Shown: positions 1 through 11,227 of the stretch, in pieces
Numbering within the stretch: position 1 is the stretch's first letter
Layout: every line of letters starts with the position of its first letter
Assembly (NCBI GenBank): GCA_029532415.1
Contig: JAQOTA010000052.1
Coordinates: forward strand, 1,054,001 to 1,118,000
DNA: 64,000 bases
DNA from: Marasmius tenuissimus
Taxonomy: Eukaryota > Basidiomycota > Agaricomycetes > Agaricales > Marasmiaceae
Direction of reading: 5' to 3'
Notes under the pieces: model-generated
Databases searched by the model: none
The model's input: the letters and a program-made list of their open reading frames with translations, nothing else
Told to the model about the DNA's origin: nothing
Translations under genes and position numbers: made by a program

Positions 1-1195
1 GCTGCTTCGCTGAACTCCAAATCACCGTTCGTTACACCTTTCGGTTACGAGGCTGAGGCCGATCGGGCCAAAGCGTCTTTCAAGATTGGTGAGTCCGGGA
101 CTTAGTCACATCTGGCCGTCTGTTCTTATTTCTGTCATAGACAACTCGGACTTCTTGACGCTTCATAATGCCTTCGCGAGCTGGCGTCGAGTTTGCGCGA
201 ATGGTGGCCAAGTTCGCAAGTTTTGTAAACAGAATTTCTTGAGTCATCCGGTGAGTTTGCCATCCCCTAAGGCTCTCTGGAATTATCTTATGACTGTCGA
301 CAATAGAACTTGCAGCAGATCGAGGAACTTCGACAACAGTTTTTGGGGTCAGTGATTATCATCTCAGAAACGGTAGTTTAGCTGACAACTTTCCACAGTT
401 ACCTGATAGACTCTTCCTTCATCCACGCGGACAAAGCATTTATCAAAGAGTTGAATCGGTAAACCCCTCTGATCACTGCTCCGTCTCAGCGTGGTGCTAA
501 GTTCATCCATGCAGAGCTCGTTATGGCCGCAACAGAAATCGTTTCGTGTATGTTCCACCTGAATACGACACAAACTCCTCCAACACTGCTCTATTGAACG
601 CTGCCTTGCTTGCTGGACTGTACCCCAAGGTCCTTGCTGTGGACAGTAACAACCAGATGCGCACCGTCTCCAACAATCAGCAAGCTTCGTTCCATCCTTC
701 CTCTGTCAATTTCGGTCGGAAGCCCCTGGATCTAGGTGCCAATCACCTTGTGTACTTCACTCTTATGTGAGTCGCGAGATATCTAGGATCTTTTGGATCG
801 CGTACTTACTTGGCCTACAGGCATTCGAAGAAACTATATGCATGGGAGACTGCACCCGTCGATGACATGGCTCTACTTCTTCTTTGCGGGGAGGCCGAGT
901 TCAAGGTGAGAAACATTGCTACGCCTCTGTCTCGCATATCTTCTAACCAGCCGATTAGTTGATCTCCAATACAGCGATTATTGACCGCAAGATACGGTTC
1001 CACCTCGCGCCCAAGGACATCATCGCCGTGAAGGCTCTTCGGTCCCACCTGGGCTCCGTCTTCGCGCACCAGTTCAAGAGTAAGATTCTGACGGAATCTC
1101 ATATTCTGTGGAACGAGTTAGCCTTCGACATTCTCGGCAAAGCTAAACCAGAAGAGGAAGGAGGACAAGGATCTATGCGCATAACCATGCAGTGA
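1..1195 (+). CDS. DExH-box RNA helicase, C-terminal part (5' end outside window)
   Basis: The reading frame is open at the left edge, so only the last part of the protein is present. The first exon encodes SPFVTPFGYEAEADRAKASF, joined across an intron to DNSDFLTLHNAFASWR. This is the helicase-associated (HA2) pattern of DEAH/DExH RNA helicases. Downstream exons carry the OB-fold region (VYVPPEYDTNSSNTALLNAA, SVNFGRKPLDLGANHLVYFT, KLYAWETAPVDDMALLLCGE). The overall match is to the DHX29/DHX57/yeast YLR419W type rather than to the splicing helicases Prp2/16/22/43; this subgroup assignment is from memory of the families. The motor domains lie outside the window. About five or six exons are separated by short introns, and the stop codon TGA ends at 1195. 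The family remodels RNA or RNP with ATP; the target cannot be told from this fragment. Confidence 0.8.
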
Positions 1196-1337
1196 TACGG
1201 AGCTTAGGCATCTCAGACTTGCTAGATTTTCGCTCTACTCAATATACGCATTGACTCGAAGCCCAAGGTCGGAACATATCATATCTGTACATATGGCCTA
1301 CAGGAAAAACCGTATATTGACACGCGACATACTACGC

Positions 1338-1945
1338 TTACTCCTCATCCTCGTCAGCACCGTCAGTTCTAAACGAGACAGGAATGAGTACGAGACATAT
1401 GTAGAGAACAGATATACTTACGCGATGTTGTAGAAGCGGAGTTGGTAGTTGTCTTTCGAAGATGCGACCACCCTATTATGAAGGTTCAGTCAGCGGGTTT
1501 CCTCGGTACAATTCGAGATCCTCCATACCGTATCCAGTCACGGAGTTGGTTCTTCTTCAAGAACTTTTTGGTGAGGTATTTGAGGTATCTCTTGGAGAAG
1601 GGGATGTTGGAGGTAACGGTTAACTTGTTTTGGCCTGTAGAACATCATAGAATAAGAAGACGTCCTAGAGAATCTGAAAGTACAATACGCACCGTCACGG
1701 GCGATCTTAACATTCTCTCCGAGCTGTCCGGCCTTGCCCTCGACCTTGATGCGGTCGTGCAGGAATTTCTCGAAGTCAGCACCATCGAAAACACCATCGG
1801 AGGCAGGCTTCGAGTAGTCGATGACGAATTTGTGTTTAGCGGTAGCTTTTCCTGAGGCGGCCTTGGGCTATAAACGAAGGTGAAGCATGGTGTGAGCCTA
1901 CTGAGAAGATAACTCAGCAAAGCGGTACCAAGCACTACTGACCAT
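1338..1945 (-). CDS. RPL22: 60S ribosomal protein L22 (eL22)
   Basis: Five exons were checked: 1945-1943, 1867-1693, 1634-1529, 1472-1432 and 1368-1338. They join in frame to a protein of about 120 residues starting [19 protein letters not shown]. Diagnostic blocks are [40 protein letters not shown] and [20 protein letters not shown], followed by YQLRFYNIA and an acidic tail ending DEDEE, as in eukaryotic eL22. The length is normal. Exon 1 contributes only the ATG, directly followed by a GTCAGT donor, an arrangement often met in fungal ribosomal protein genes. The gene is transcribed away from CBF5, with 192 bp between the two start codons, so both ribosome-biogenesis genes probably share a promoter. 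Confidence 0.95.
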
Positions 1946-2137
1946 CTTGAAGTCTTGAGGATGGGGAAGTCTTGAGTGACAACTTTTTTTTGTGTTGTGT
2001 TGGTGGTGTCCGATCTGTGTTGTGGTCTGTACAGTCGACCAAACAAAGTTTTCGGCGTTTCCCGATTTTCTTCGGCACGCTCCATCTTGCCGAGAAATTT
2101 TTTGGTCGAGTTCATCGTCGCGCCCGTTGAGCTCGTC
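1946..2137. promoter_or_regulatory. Divergent RPL22/CBF5 intergenic region
   Basis: This 192-bp stretch separates the start codons of RPL22 (minus) and CBF5 (plus). It holds a T-run at 1983-1990 and T/G-rich sequence next to it, with no clear TATA box. It must contain the core promoters and 5' UTRs of both genes. Co-regulation is inferred from spacing and function only. Confidence 0.6.
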
Positions 2138-3977
2138 ATGTCCAATTCCCTCACCCGAGAGCAGGTCTCTTCCGCTCAAATACTAGGAGACTATGCTATC
2201 AAGCCAGAATCTAAAGTTCCCCAGCTCGACACCTCCCAATGGCCTCTTCTCCTCAAAAATTACGACAAGCTGCTCGTTAGGTCTAGCCATTTCACCCCCA
2301 TTCCCTCCGGATGCAGCCCTCTAAAGCGCGACATCGCCACCTATATCAAGTATGTTGTATATCTGTTCATGGAACTCTCAAACTTACGGGCGCGTCTGCG
2401 CTAGGTCAGGCGTTATAAACCTCGACAAGCCCTCAAATCCATCATCTCATGAAGTTGTCGCATGGCTTAGAAGGATATTGCGGGTGGAAAAGACCGGTCA
2501 TAGTGGGACACTGGACCCAAAGGTCACAGGTTGCTTGATTGTTTGTATCGACCGAGCAACAAGACTGGTGAAGTCGCAACAGGGAGCCGGTGAGCAAAAA
2601 AAAAAAAAACACTTACCGCCGCTTTCGGTTGTCCTCACACCTTATTCGGTCTTCAGGTAAAGAGTACGTTGCTGTGCTCCGGCTACACTCCTCTCTACCA
2701 AATCCCGCAGCGCTTCCGAGAGCACTTCAAACCCTTACTGGTGCCCTTTTCCAACGGCCGCCCCTCATCTCTGCCGTGAAGCGTCAACTCCGAATTCGAA
2801 CGGTTCACGAATCAAAACTCCTGGAATTCGATGAAAAACGGAACTTGGCCGTTTTCCATGTTTCTTGTGAAGCTGGGACGTACATTCGTACCCTCTGTGT
2901 CCATCTCGGGCTTTTGCTCGGTGTCGGTGGACACATGCAGGAACTCAGACGTGTTCGAAGTGGTGCACTTTCTGAGAACGATGAGATGGTTACGATGCAT
3001 GACGTGATGGACGCCCAGTGGATGTACGACAACACGAGAGATGGTAAGTACCGGTGCTCACATCTTTCGGACTCAGATGCTCAGACCGTAGCTTAGAGTC
3101 GTACTTGCGACGCACTATTCGTCCTCTTGAATGCCTCTTGGTTGGGTACAAGCGGATCGTAGTTAAGGATAGCGCTGTCAACGCCGTCTGCTACGGCGCA
3201 AAACTCATGATACCCGGTCTCTTAAGATACGAGGCCGACATATCACTAGGCGAGGAGGTCGTCCTGATGACCACCAAGGGTACGTCCGCGTCCGTCTACC
3301 TGGCATTCCATTCGATGCTTACTCCAAATTTTCCGGCCCTCAGGTGAAGGTATCGCTCTCGCGATTGCCCAAATGTCCACTGTCGAACTCGCAACTTGCG
3401 ACCACGGTGTCGTCGCCAAGGTGAAGAGGTGCATTATGGAGCGAGACACGTACCCTCGGCGATGGGGTTTGGGTCCCGTTGCACTGCAGAAAAAGAAGAT
3501 GGTTAAGGACGGCAAGTTGGGTAAACACGGGGAGAAGTTGGACGGTGTCACCCCCGCTGATTGGAGTCGCGACTATGTGGATTATGACCGAGATGTTCGT
3601 ATCGATCTTTTTCTTCATCCTTCTATTCGTCCTCATTGACCCCACAGCAGCCAGCCGCTGGTCCCTCGTCTACTACCGCTGTGGTCAGTGAGAGCGTTAC
3701 CGTGGAAGTCAAGTCGGCACCCAGCCCGGTCAAGGAAGAGAAGGAGAAGAAACGTAAAAGAAAATCGGAGGCTGCAGAGCCAGATCCCGATGTTTCGATG
3801 GCAGATGCGGAGGAGGATGCCGAAGACAAAGCCGAACGCAAGCGTCGCAAGAAAGAAGAGAAGCTCGCGAAAAAACTCGCAAAAGGTGAAGCCGGCGATG
3901 AGGAGGATGAGGAAGCTCGGCGGGAGAGAAAACGACTCAAGAAGGAGAAGAAAGCAAAGGAAAGCAAGGGTGATTGA
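2138..3977 (+). CDS. CBF5: H/ACA snoRNP pseudouridine synthase Cbf5 (dyskerin)
   Basis: Six exons were checked: 2138-2349, 2405-2589, 2657-3043, 3097-3279, 3344-3594 and 3648-3977. The order is the dyskerin-like N-terminus ([20 protein letters not shown]), then the TruB catalytic core, with [16 protein letters not shown] and the motif [20 protein letters not shown], whose Asp is the catalytic residue. The PUA region follows ([20 protein letters not shown]). The last exon is a long Lys/Glu-rich tail, typical of fungal Cbf5 and rich in basic nuclear/nucleolar signals. Cbf5 isomerises uridine in rRNA and is the core of H/ACA snoRNPs. The ATG at 2138 is the first in frame and gives the usual fungal N-terminus. 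A 14-bp tandem duplication spans the stop codon. Confidence 0.95.
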
Positions 3978-4329
3978 TCCCGCGTGATTGATCCCGCTTC
4001 CTCTCCGAGTCATCTTTATTCTATCTATCCCATCTGTGATACACTTTTGTACTTGCTTTCATCATCAATATACTGTGGTAAAGGAGTTGATGGTTGATGA
4101 TCCATCAGCGGGACTTGGGCACAGTATCTTTTGCGAGTGTGGTGGTCTTGGCTTGAATTCGTGCGTCAGTATATTCGCACAGACGAGATGTTGACTGTCT
4201 CAAAAGCATTCAAGTATATTCCTGCAATACCTGAACGGGGTCAACCCCGTACATGCGTCCGCGTAGTAGAAATCGTCAAGATAACTAACATAGTCCACGA
4301 TGATAAATAGTCGTTTCGTGAAGTCCTCA
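3978..4329. other. Convergent intergenic region between CBF5 and the cupredoxin gene
   Basis: These 352 bp hold the 3' ends of two converging genes. The only structure seen is the direct duplication of GTGATTGATCCCGC at about 3970-3997, which begins in the last CBF5 codons. I see no reading frame with coding character. Confidence 0.5.
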
Positions 4330-6080
4330 TCAGAGAAGCAAAGCAACCAAAGCAGGCACAACAACGGCGAATCCTACAGTCACTCCACGGAAGGAAACCG
4401 CACCGTTGTCGTTGCCGGTAGCAGCACCGCTCTGGGCGTTGCTGGAGGCTTTGGCAGACTGCTGGAACGCAGAGAAGCTCTTGTCAGAGGACTCCACTGA
4501 GTTGATTGCAAAGACCATTCCGGCAGCACAGTGGTCTGCGGGGCTTTTCTGACGGCACTATTGAAACGCTCTCAGTGAGGTATCCGAGACATTGTCACTG
4601 AGATTGAACGTACGTAGACCCAGACTGGGCTAGAGTCGTTGACTGTGACGCTCTGCAAGATAATCATAAGCATGCTATTTGATGATATTCTTATGTGCTA
4701 TGCTTACCCAGGTCGAGGGAGCCAAGCCTTGTTGGGCAGCGAAGCTTGAGAAGCGATGAGTACAGGTGAGTGCCGCGAAGAAAGCTGCAACGTACAAGTC
4801 GGTCTTGAAGCCACCTTCCTTAGGTGCACAGGGGCTATCGAAGGCGGATTGCACAAGACTGTGGTTCTTCGATTGGCTGGTGAGTAATCAAAATCATGTC
4901 AGTGATGTTTTCGTCAATGGGGAATCCGATAGACTTACAACTCGAAGGTCACGATATCTCCAGGGGCAGCATCAACACGAGTGGGGTTGAAAACGAGTTG
5001 GTTGTTGTCTCCAACGATGACCTTGTGTTCTTTCGGAGAGCCAGAAGCCTGACTAGCGGTAGCTTCGGAGCCTTCGTGTCGAGTGATGATGAGTTCCGGG
5101 AATAGTATAAAGCTTCGAATATTCCTTACCAGATGCAGTAGCAGTAGCAGTGGAATCACTTCCACCAGATGCAGTAGCAGTAGAATCGCCGTAACCACCT
5201 CCGTAACCTCCACCGTAACCTCCAGAAGCAGATGTGGAGGCAGCAGCAGCATCATCCTTTAACTTCTGACCAATTGCAAGGGCGGAATTCTTGAAGTTGC
5301 CGAACGAGTTGGGGGCATCGTCGGGACCGCAGTTGACTGAGAAGACCATTCCAGCACCTGATAGAATGCATTCTCAGAGACCAATCCCTGTCGGTTGCTC
5401 GAGAGACTTACCGCAGTGGCTAGCGACTTGATTGGCTGCTTGATCACAGAAGGCCCAGATTGGTTGGGTCTGTTCATTGACATAAATGGTCAAATGAGTA
5501 CGTATCATCAGCATCAGGGTAAGGGGCGTTCGTACGTCGTTGACAGTAATCGTGTAAGTCGGGAAATTATCTGTCTGATTGGCGGGGACGGCGTTGCTAC
5601 GGAGAACAACACAAATCAGCGCCTAAAAAAACCAGGGACGCTGCATGTCGAACTCACAATCCGGAATCGAAACCACCTTCCTTGGCACCGCAGGGCTGGT
5701 AATTTTGGATACACAAAGTCAGAAGAACGTAGGTGCGTTGTGAGATGGAATCAGCTGACGTTGGCTAAGCTACTCTGGGTGACCTAAAAACGCGCGAAAA
5801 AAAATGTAAGAAAAAAGACTCCGCGTGTTTCCAAGGTACTATAGAATACGTACCGTGTGGTTCTTGGCAACAAAGTGGAAAACGACTTGATCACCGGGTT
5901 GGGCGAACTAACAATGGGTCGTCAGGGTTGACCGAACAAGGAAAAAAGGGAAAGAGAACTCACGATTGCCTCTGGTTCGAAAACCAAACCACCCTTACCG
6001 ACTTGAATATCGTGGACAGCAGCAGAAACATGGGGCAACAGGGCCAGGCCCAAAGTGAAGATGGAAGCAGACTTGAACAT
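4330..6080 (-). CDS. GPI-type secreted protein with two cupredoxin domains
   Basis: The ATG at 6080 opens a signal peptide (MFKSASIFTLGLALLPHVSA) followed at once by a first cupredoxin-like domain: VHDIQVGKGGLVFEPEAI, then PGDQVVFHFVAKNHTVTQSS, PCGAKEGGFDSG, FCDQAANQVASHCGAGMVFS. The His/Cys/His/Met residues fit a type-1 copper site. A Gly/Tyr repeat linker (GGYGGGYGGGYG, about 5195-5245) leads to a second copy: VIVGDNNQLVFNPTRVDAAP, NHSLVQSAFDSPCAPKEGGF, SPADHCAAGMVFAIN. The C-terminus (FRGVTVGFAVVVPALVALLL) is hydrophobic, as expected for a GPI attachment signal. Many short exons separate the parts; not every junction was checked. The family is the extracellular serine-rich/cupredoxin proteins of mushroom cell walls; whether copper is bound is not known. 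Confidence 0.8.
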
Positions 6081-6767
6081 AATCGCTAGCGATTTGAAGT
6101 GTTTGAAGTGAAGGAAAGACAGTAGCAATCAAACGGTCTGAGCCGGTTGCAAGGAAAGAGAAGAGAAGAAAAAAAGAACGAGAGACAGTGAGGAGGGGGG
6201 AAAGAGAGAGAGGTTGAATGAGTGATTTCCCGCTTCGAACCTTTTGTAGTTTCTCAGTCGCCACAAGTCACAACAGATACAATGTTGCCCCTTTAGGTGC
6301 GTAAGTTGATCGACCCGTTCCATTGGTTCTGCTCGTCTCCACATGGGTTCGGTCTCAGCCAATGAAAAGATAGCTTGTAGCACAATTGCAGCAATGAACC
6401 TCAATGATTATCATTTCCTTTGAGCAGGCACGGCCAGAGGTCCAGACTCCGTTGCGATTCGCGACCACCCTGAGTCGAGATGTCGGCTTGCCGTTCTGAC
6501 AATGTTCAAAGCCCCTGGGCTGCCGCTCAGCCTCTACTGGGGCTTTGACGCCCCTGATGCAAATGGCCAGCTGGCGGGCGGAAATTTCACTTGGGCTGTG
6601 TTGGCTGAGGGGATAACTGTCATTGAGGATTGACAACTTGAATCCTCCGCCTTTGTTCACCGTGGAATCCTGGAATCCTATAAATAAACATCGATTGTCC
6701 GTACGTATGCCTGAGGTCGACGCGTGTGCACTAATCTTAGCCCTTGACAACTTAAATATAAATCGCT
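6081..6767. other. Intergenic region upstream of the cupredoxin gene
   Basis: These 687 bp contain the 5' leader of the cupredoxin gene (purine-rich on the plus strand around 6160-6215) and the 3' end of the next minus-strand gene. The motif TTGACAACTT occurs twice (about 6629 and 6743). No coding sequence or RNA gene was recognised. Confidence 0.4.
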
Positions 6768-7520
6768 TTACGCCTTTGAAAGCGCGTTCAAAGCCTTCTC
6801 GAATCCTTCCTGCCTCTCCGGGGTGACGGTTGTCCCGACACACTTGGTGATGTACTCGGACCAACCCTCGATGGTACCTGCTTGTAAGCCCTGGACGACG
6901 GCGGCGTCTTCGGTGCAGCCCTTCTTCTCCGGCCCGCTGCTCTTGTAGAACCAACTCGCAGATGCAAAGCTAAGTTCATCTCCGAGAACAAGAGCGCGTA
7001 CCGCGTTCATGGTGTCGTTCGTGATAGAGGGGCTGTTCGCGTCCGGTCCAGCGAGGGCAAGAGCCTGTTCAGATGTGCTGGGTGTGTCGACGGCGTACTG
7101 GTAGACGAAGGGGAACATCATCATATTACGCGTTCCTTGTCCAGGTCTTCCGGGGAAGCTGCAAGATATCAAGGTCAGCTCCGTGGATCAAGTCTAATCT
7201 GATAGCAGGCAAACTCACTGGTTGATATTAAACTCGAAATCGCCAGTCTCAAAAGTCATCAAACTCAGGAGAGCAGCCTTCTCTCCAACGGCCTCGATCC
7301 CAAAGTCGGCGAAGGCCTTGTTGATGTGAGGAAGGGCCTGCTCAGCAGTCCGACATTCCTCAGGGAACTTTGACGCTTCGCAGGTCTTGCCATTGGTGAT
7401 CGCGTTGAGCTGGTCGAGAGTAACATCGCAGGCTCGTCGATAGTGGGGAAGGGCGCTGGCTTCGAGAGCAGAGAGGGCAAGGAAGGTAGTGGCAATCGCG
7501 GTTTGCGCTGAGAACATCAT
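6768..7520 (-). CDS. Small secreted protein, unrecognised family
   Basis: Two exons are split by an intron at about 7220-7160 (donor GTGAGT, acceptor TTGCAG). They encode about 230 residues. The start MMFSAQTAIATTFLALSALE forms a signal peptide; either of the two adjacent ATGs could be used. The mature part contains ACDVTLDQLNAITNGKTCEA, a run of cysteines, LLSLMTFETGDFEFNIN and FPGRPGQGTRNMMMFPFVYQ. It ends WSEYITKCVGTTVTPERQEG...LSKA with no membrane segment or GPI signal. Similar secreted proteins occur widely in fungi as I remember them, and the ETGDF/GRPGQGTRNMM blocks recall a lysozyme-like fold, but I cannot assign an activity. A TATAAATA box reads on this strand about 155 bp upstream (7679-7672). 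Confidence 0.75.
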
Positions 7521-8516
7521 AGCAGTCGTAAGGTGATTGACGAGAAGCCGGTCTGGAGTGCGAAAAACGTGAAAAAGACTAGAGAAAGGGAGAGACGATT
7601 GTGGCCAAGCACGAAACGTGGGGGGTGTATTTATGAAGAAGGTGATACACTTCGCTTGCAGCGAAGCCCGGTATTTATATTGTCTAGGGTCCCCCTACGA
7701 GCGCTGGCCATTGTGAGGCGGTTTGTGTTCAGTTTGTCCCGAGTTTGCACGGCCTTCGCCCACGTCGGGCCACAGTCCATTCGAATCTGTATTAATGAAC
7801 AGACAAAAGGCGCCACTTGACAGATATGAGGCCAACTACAATTTGGAGAATGATTTAGGTTAGCTCACCATATTCGTACCATACCTCTGGTCCATGTTGG
7901 GCCCGCAATGGCTAAAGCATAGGCAAAAATCAAAGGATGCAACTACAAAGGTGTGGCCCAGCATCCAAAGCGACTTGGGCGCCATCATGGCACGCGCCGC
8001 ATACAACGGCCAGACACGGTCAGGGCCGATACAGTAACGCTGGGCCTCATCTGGGCTGAAGCGCTTACAGAAATACACCGCCATACACAGCGCTGAGAAA
8101 ATCGCTCACCGATCTTGAGTTCAAAAAGCCTTATGGTCCCTAAATCCTCCACAGCCTGAAGCTTGGGAGCGGGTAGGGGGCTAGGTGGAGGTTTCATGAC
8201 AAGAACGACATCGGCAAAGTCGGGCCGTTTCCTCATTTATGAGGCAACATTCTTCTCTTATGGTCAACGGAGAAGTCCAACGTTCTTGACAACGAAAGCT
8301 GTCGTTCTTTGAATAGGATTTAGCCTGTAAAACTCCAAAGACCCCAGCCTCTAGGGTAGAGATTACATACATTCATTGATCAAGAGTCAGCGACTACGCG
8401 CGATTGTACTAGAGTAGAAGAGATAATATATACACAATAATACACCAAAAAAGTCCTTAGCAAGAAATAAGAACGAAAACAAGAATCACGACGAGAACTC
8501 AGTATGATAAGAAGAA
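7521..8516. other. Long intergenic region with a doubtful small ORF
   Basis: This region of about 1 kb holds the promoter of the secreted-protein gene, including TATA-like sequence at 7672-7679 and a small hairpin CTTCGCTTGCAGCGAAG at about 7650. A minus-strand ORF (8236-7985) begins MRKRPDFADVVLVMKPPPSP. It has no recognised homology and no convincing continuation; a nearby frame (8084-7860) is equally anonymous. These may be a decayed gene or chance. Nothing else was recognised. Confidence 0.4.
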
Positions 8517-10759
8517 TCAAAAACGAGCACCACCCCCCGTCCAAAAGCCAGTCGCAACACCTTCGACACCAAAGTCTCCAAACCTTGTGTCGGTTTCAAG
8601 CTCCGTTCCATACATCGTGCGCCTCGCTGTTGTACCAGTCGTGCCTTCCAACGTCGATGCAAGGTCGTCAGAGCCGGACCCTCCAGCGCTCTGATCCCGA
8701 ACTTCACTGTCGGTCAGGGCTGCAGGGTTGATGAAATTCCTGGCATCTGTGCTTGATGTCCGTACTGCTGGTGTCAATAGATTTCTCGGGCGGCCAATTG
8801 AAGGAAGCCCGAATGACTGGAAGATGTCTTGTGGTTCACCGCTTCGGGAAGCACTTCGAAGAGGATCATTGCCTCCAGGAGTAGGTGACTGTGGGGGTTC
8901 AGGAAAGGGGAAACTGTGCATGGCGAACGAGCCAGGGTGGGGAGTAGGTGGTACGGGGAGGAACGAAAAGGCGAACGGATGGTTCTCAGCGGCTGGTTCT
9001 GAGGTACTGGTAGGACTCCGGGAGGGTCCTGCCTCACCAGACGGACTGTATGCCCTATAAGTACGGGGAAGGGGGGTGGTTGGCGGCGGGGGGTCAACAA
9101 ATGAGGCCCCTCCAGATCCCTGAGCCTCTCGGTCGTTGTATACGACGAAACCGGGCTGGTGGCGTTCGTCAGAATCTTCGGTAGGGCCCGAGGTAGCCCT
9201 TGATTCAACCGGCTCATTCGTCCTTGCTCGCTTTCTGTTGGGTCGAATGGTTTTCGTCGCCAATTCTCCGGCAGAGAAGTTATCCTCCTGGCCCTCTTCG
9301 ACAACATCAGTGATGTTACTGACAGTGGAATCACGATGTCGTTTTCCAAGCATTACAGGTGCGGTGCCGGGATGAGGAAGTGGATCGTTTCCTGGAACTG
9401 GCGGTCGAGATGGACCCGCACTGAGTGAGGGAGCGTCAGTGAGTATCATATTACAAGCCTAGAAAAACCTACTTGGATGTGGTGTTGATTGGCGTCCTAA
9501 ATCCAGACGCTAAATCCCCTTCCGATGATGAGCGTGTCTCTTGATTTGATAACTGCAGCACAGTCTCTTTCAATTCCCGAACCTCCGCCTGAAGACATTC
9601 AACATTGCTCGCTTTTGTTCGAAGTTCAGCGACCTCCAAGGTGAGAAGAGCAACTTTCTCTCTGCATTCGTTTAGCTCGGTGGCTTGGTTCTGGAGTTGT
9701 GATATCTTGGTTTGGACAGTTTTATATTGTTCAATTTCAGCTTTGAGAGATTCGAATTGCTTGAAGATAGGTTTCAGCTGGAATGATCGCATTAGTATGA
9801 TCCGTTGCGGCAGATCAACGAGAACGATGCCCTACTGTCTCATTGATTCGCCTTTCTATTTCCGCTCCTGCAGTCGGCGTGGTGGTGGCAGGCACTTCGG
9901 GCGATAAGGCGTTTGATGGCTCATCGGGCTGCGTTAGCTCTTGCGGGACTTGCTCTACTTCCTCTGCACGAGTCTTTCAGTGAAACAAATAGGCACGCGT
10001 CAGACTTCATCCTTACTTGGCGCTTCAGGTTCTGCATTATATGACAGTTGAGCTGAAGCGGCTGACGGATACAGCGAAGGGGACGTACCTTCTTCCACAA
10101 TTGTCTCTTCCACGGGTATCACATTCCTACTACTCTTTGCCCTCCTCGATCTCGAAACGCTCAAAGATTTCGTGACTGCTCTTGCACCACTCCCTCCCGC
10201 TGCTATCGGTCTACCAACACCTAGCCGTCTCTGAGTATCCTTAGCTTTGCGTGTTCGTTGTAAAGGGAGCGTTTCCTGTGGTGGTTCTTCTTCTGTTGTA
10301 TTAGTCGTTTCCTCCGTGATGAGCTCTGTCCCTCGCGTATTGGCCCCTAAGTCTTCATCATCGTCAGTTTCGTGGATAATGACTGAGCTCGTGCGAGGTA
10401 ATGTGGTACGACTAGAAAAGCGGGTTGAAACAGAGCGTCGGGTTGGCTGCACTGGGGGTGGTGGGGGCTCAGTCTTTCTCATTGGAGTTCTATATTTGAT
10501 ATGAAAGGACGATATGAGGTGAGCCTTCTTTGCCGCAGAGTTCAATGAACAACCACTAACGAGGTGTCGAGGATCATGTCGATCAGGGCTTCTGTTTTGA
10601 GGTTTGCCCGAAGACCATAATCCTACAATATCGGAGAAACGACAAGGTATAAGTATAGATGGATCCTTTCCAAGAACAGAACGAACGCACTTTGCATATC
10701 CTCTGAAGGTCTACCCTTTTCATGGCCTCGAGCTGTTCTCTGGAGTGAATAGGTGCCAT
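8517..10759 (-). CDS. SAP-like domain and coiled-coil protein, probably nuclear
   Basis: Seven exons were checked: 10759-10691, 10622-10561, 10489-10089, 10052-10017, 9963-9836, 9777-9473 and 9420-8517. They total 1905 nt and give 634 residues in one frame. The N-terminus, MAPIHSREQLEAMKRVDLQR followed by ICKDYGLRANLKTEALIDMI, has the two-helix pattern of a SAP DNA-binding motif. A basic Pro/Arg/Ser region follows (VSTRFSSRTTLPRTSS). Next comes a coiled coil (FKQFESLKAEIEQYKTVQTK, then ELNECREKVALLTLEVAELR), and finally a long Pro/Ser-rich tail with basic clusters (KTIRPNRKRARTNEP). I do not recognise the family. A chromatin or nuclear-matrix role is inferred from the SAP-like motif only. Confidence 0.75.
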
Positions 10760-11227
10760 GACCAGGAAGACAGCCCGGCGGTTTGTTGCTACGAAATGAC
10801 GTGCGGAGAACGAGTTGGACGCGATCAAGTCACGTGAAGTATCTGTTGATTCAAGTCAACCGGTGAGGTCACGTGGAGAGTTTCCCAGGACCCAAACTCC
10901 GCCCCCTTCACATGACGACAACCTTTCCATTTGACTCTCATTCACCACCATATTGATAATTACCAGCCCGAAGACTCGGAAGAGATATACGCGGCAGCAA
11001 CCTTCTTCTATTGAAATATCGTTGGTTCAAGTCCACGGGAGTGACGGCTGACCTCGGACGAACGTGACAGTGATGCCCAATCGGACCGCGCGGATTTTGA
11101 GACATTGCTCGGAACGATGGGCCGGGATTTCCCTTCGGACCGGCGCCATCATCACCCAAAAATAAATTACGCGGCGCTTCTTACACGTTTTTGGTCTCGA
11201 GGTTCCCCACATCTACTTGGACCACCA
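10760..11227. promoter_or_regulatory. Divergent promoter region with two CACGTG boxes
   Basis: These 468 bp lie between the divergent start codons of the SAP-like gene and CYB2. Two palindromic CACGTG sites (10831-10836 and 10870-10875) lie 39 bp apart, nearer the SAP-like gene. CACGTG is the E-box bound by fungal bHLH factors such as Cbf1/Pho4-type proteins. Whether either gene is controlled through them is unknown. Upstream in-frame ATGs for CYB2 occur at 11105 and 11117. Confidence 0.45.

Noticed and set aside
1442..1855. Plus-strand reading frame over RPL22
   Set aside because: It is the complement of the RPL22 exons, which are certain.
2590..2656. A-run in a CBF5 intron
   Set aside because: A homopolymer within a normal intron; the splice sites on both sides are good.
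7985..8236. Small minus-strand ORF starting MRKRPDFADVV
   Set aside because: No homology, no plausible intron to extend it, and no supporting signal; kept only as a note in the intergenic entry.
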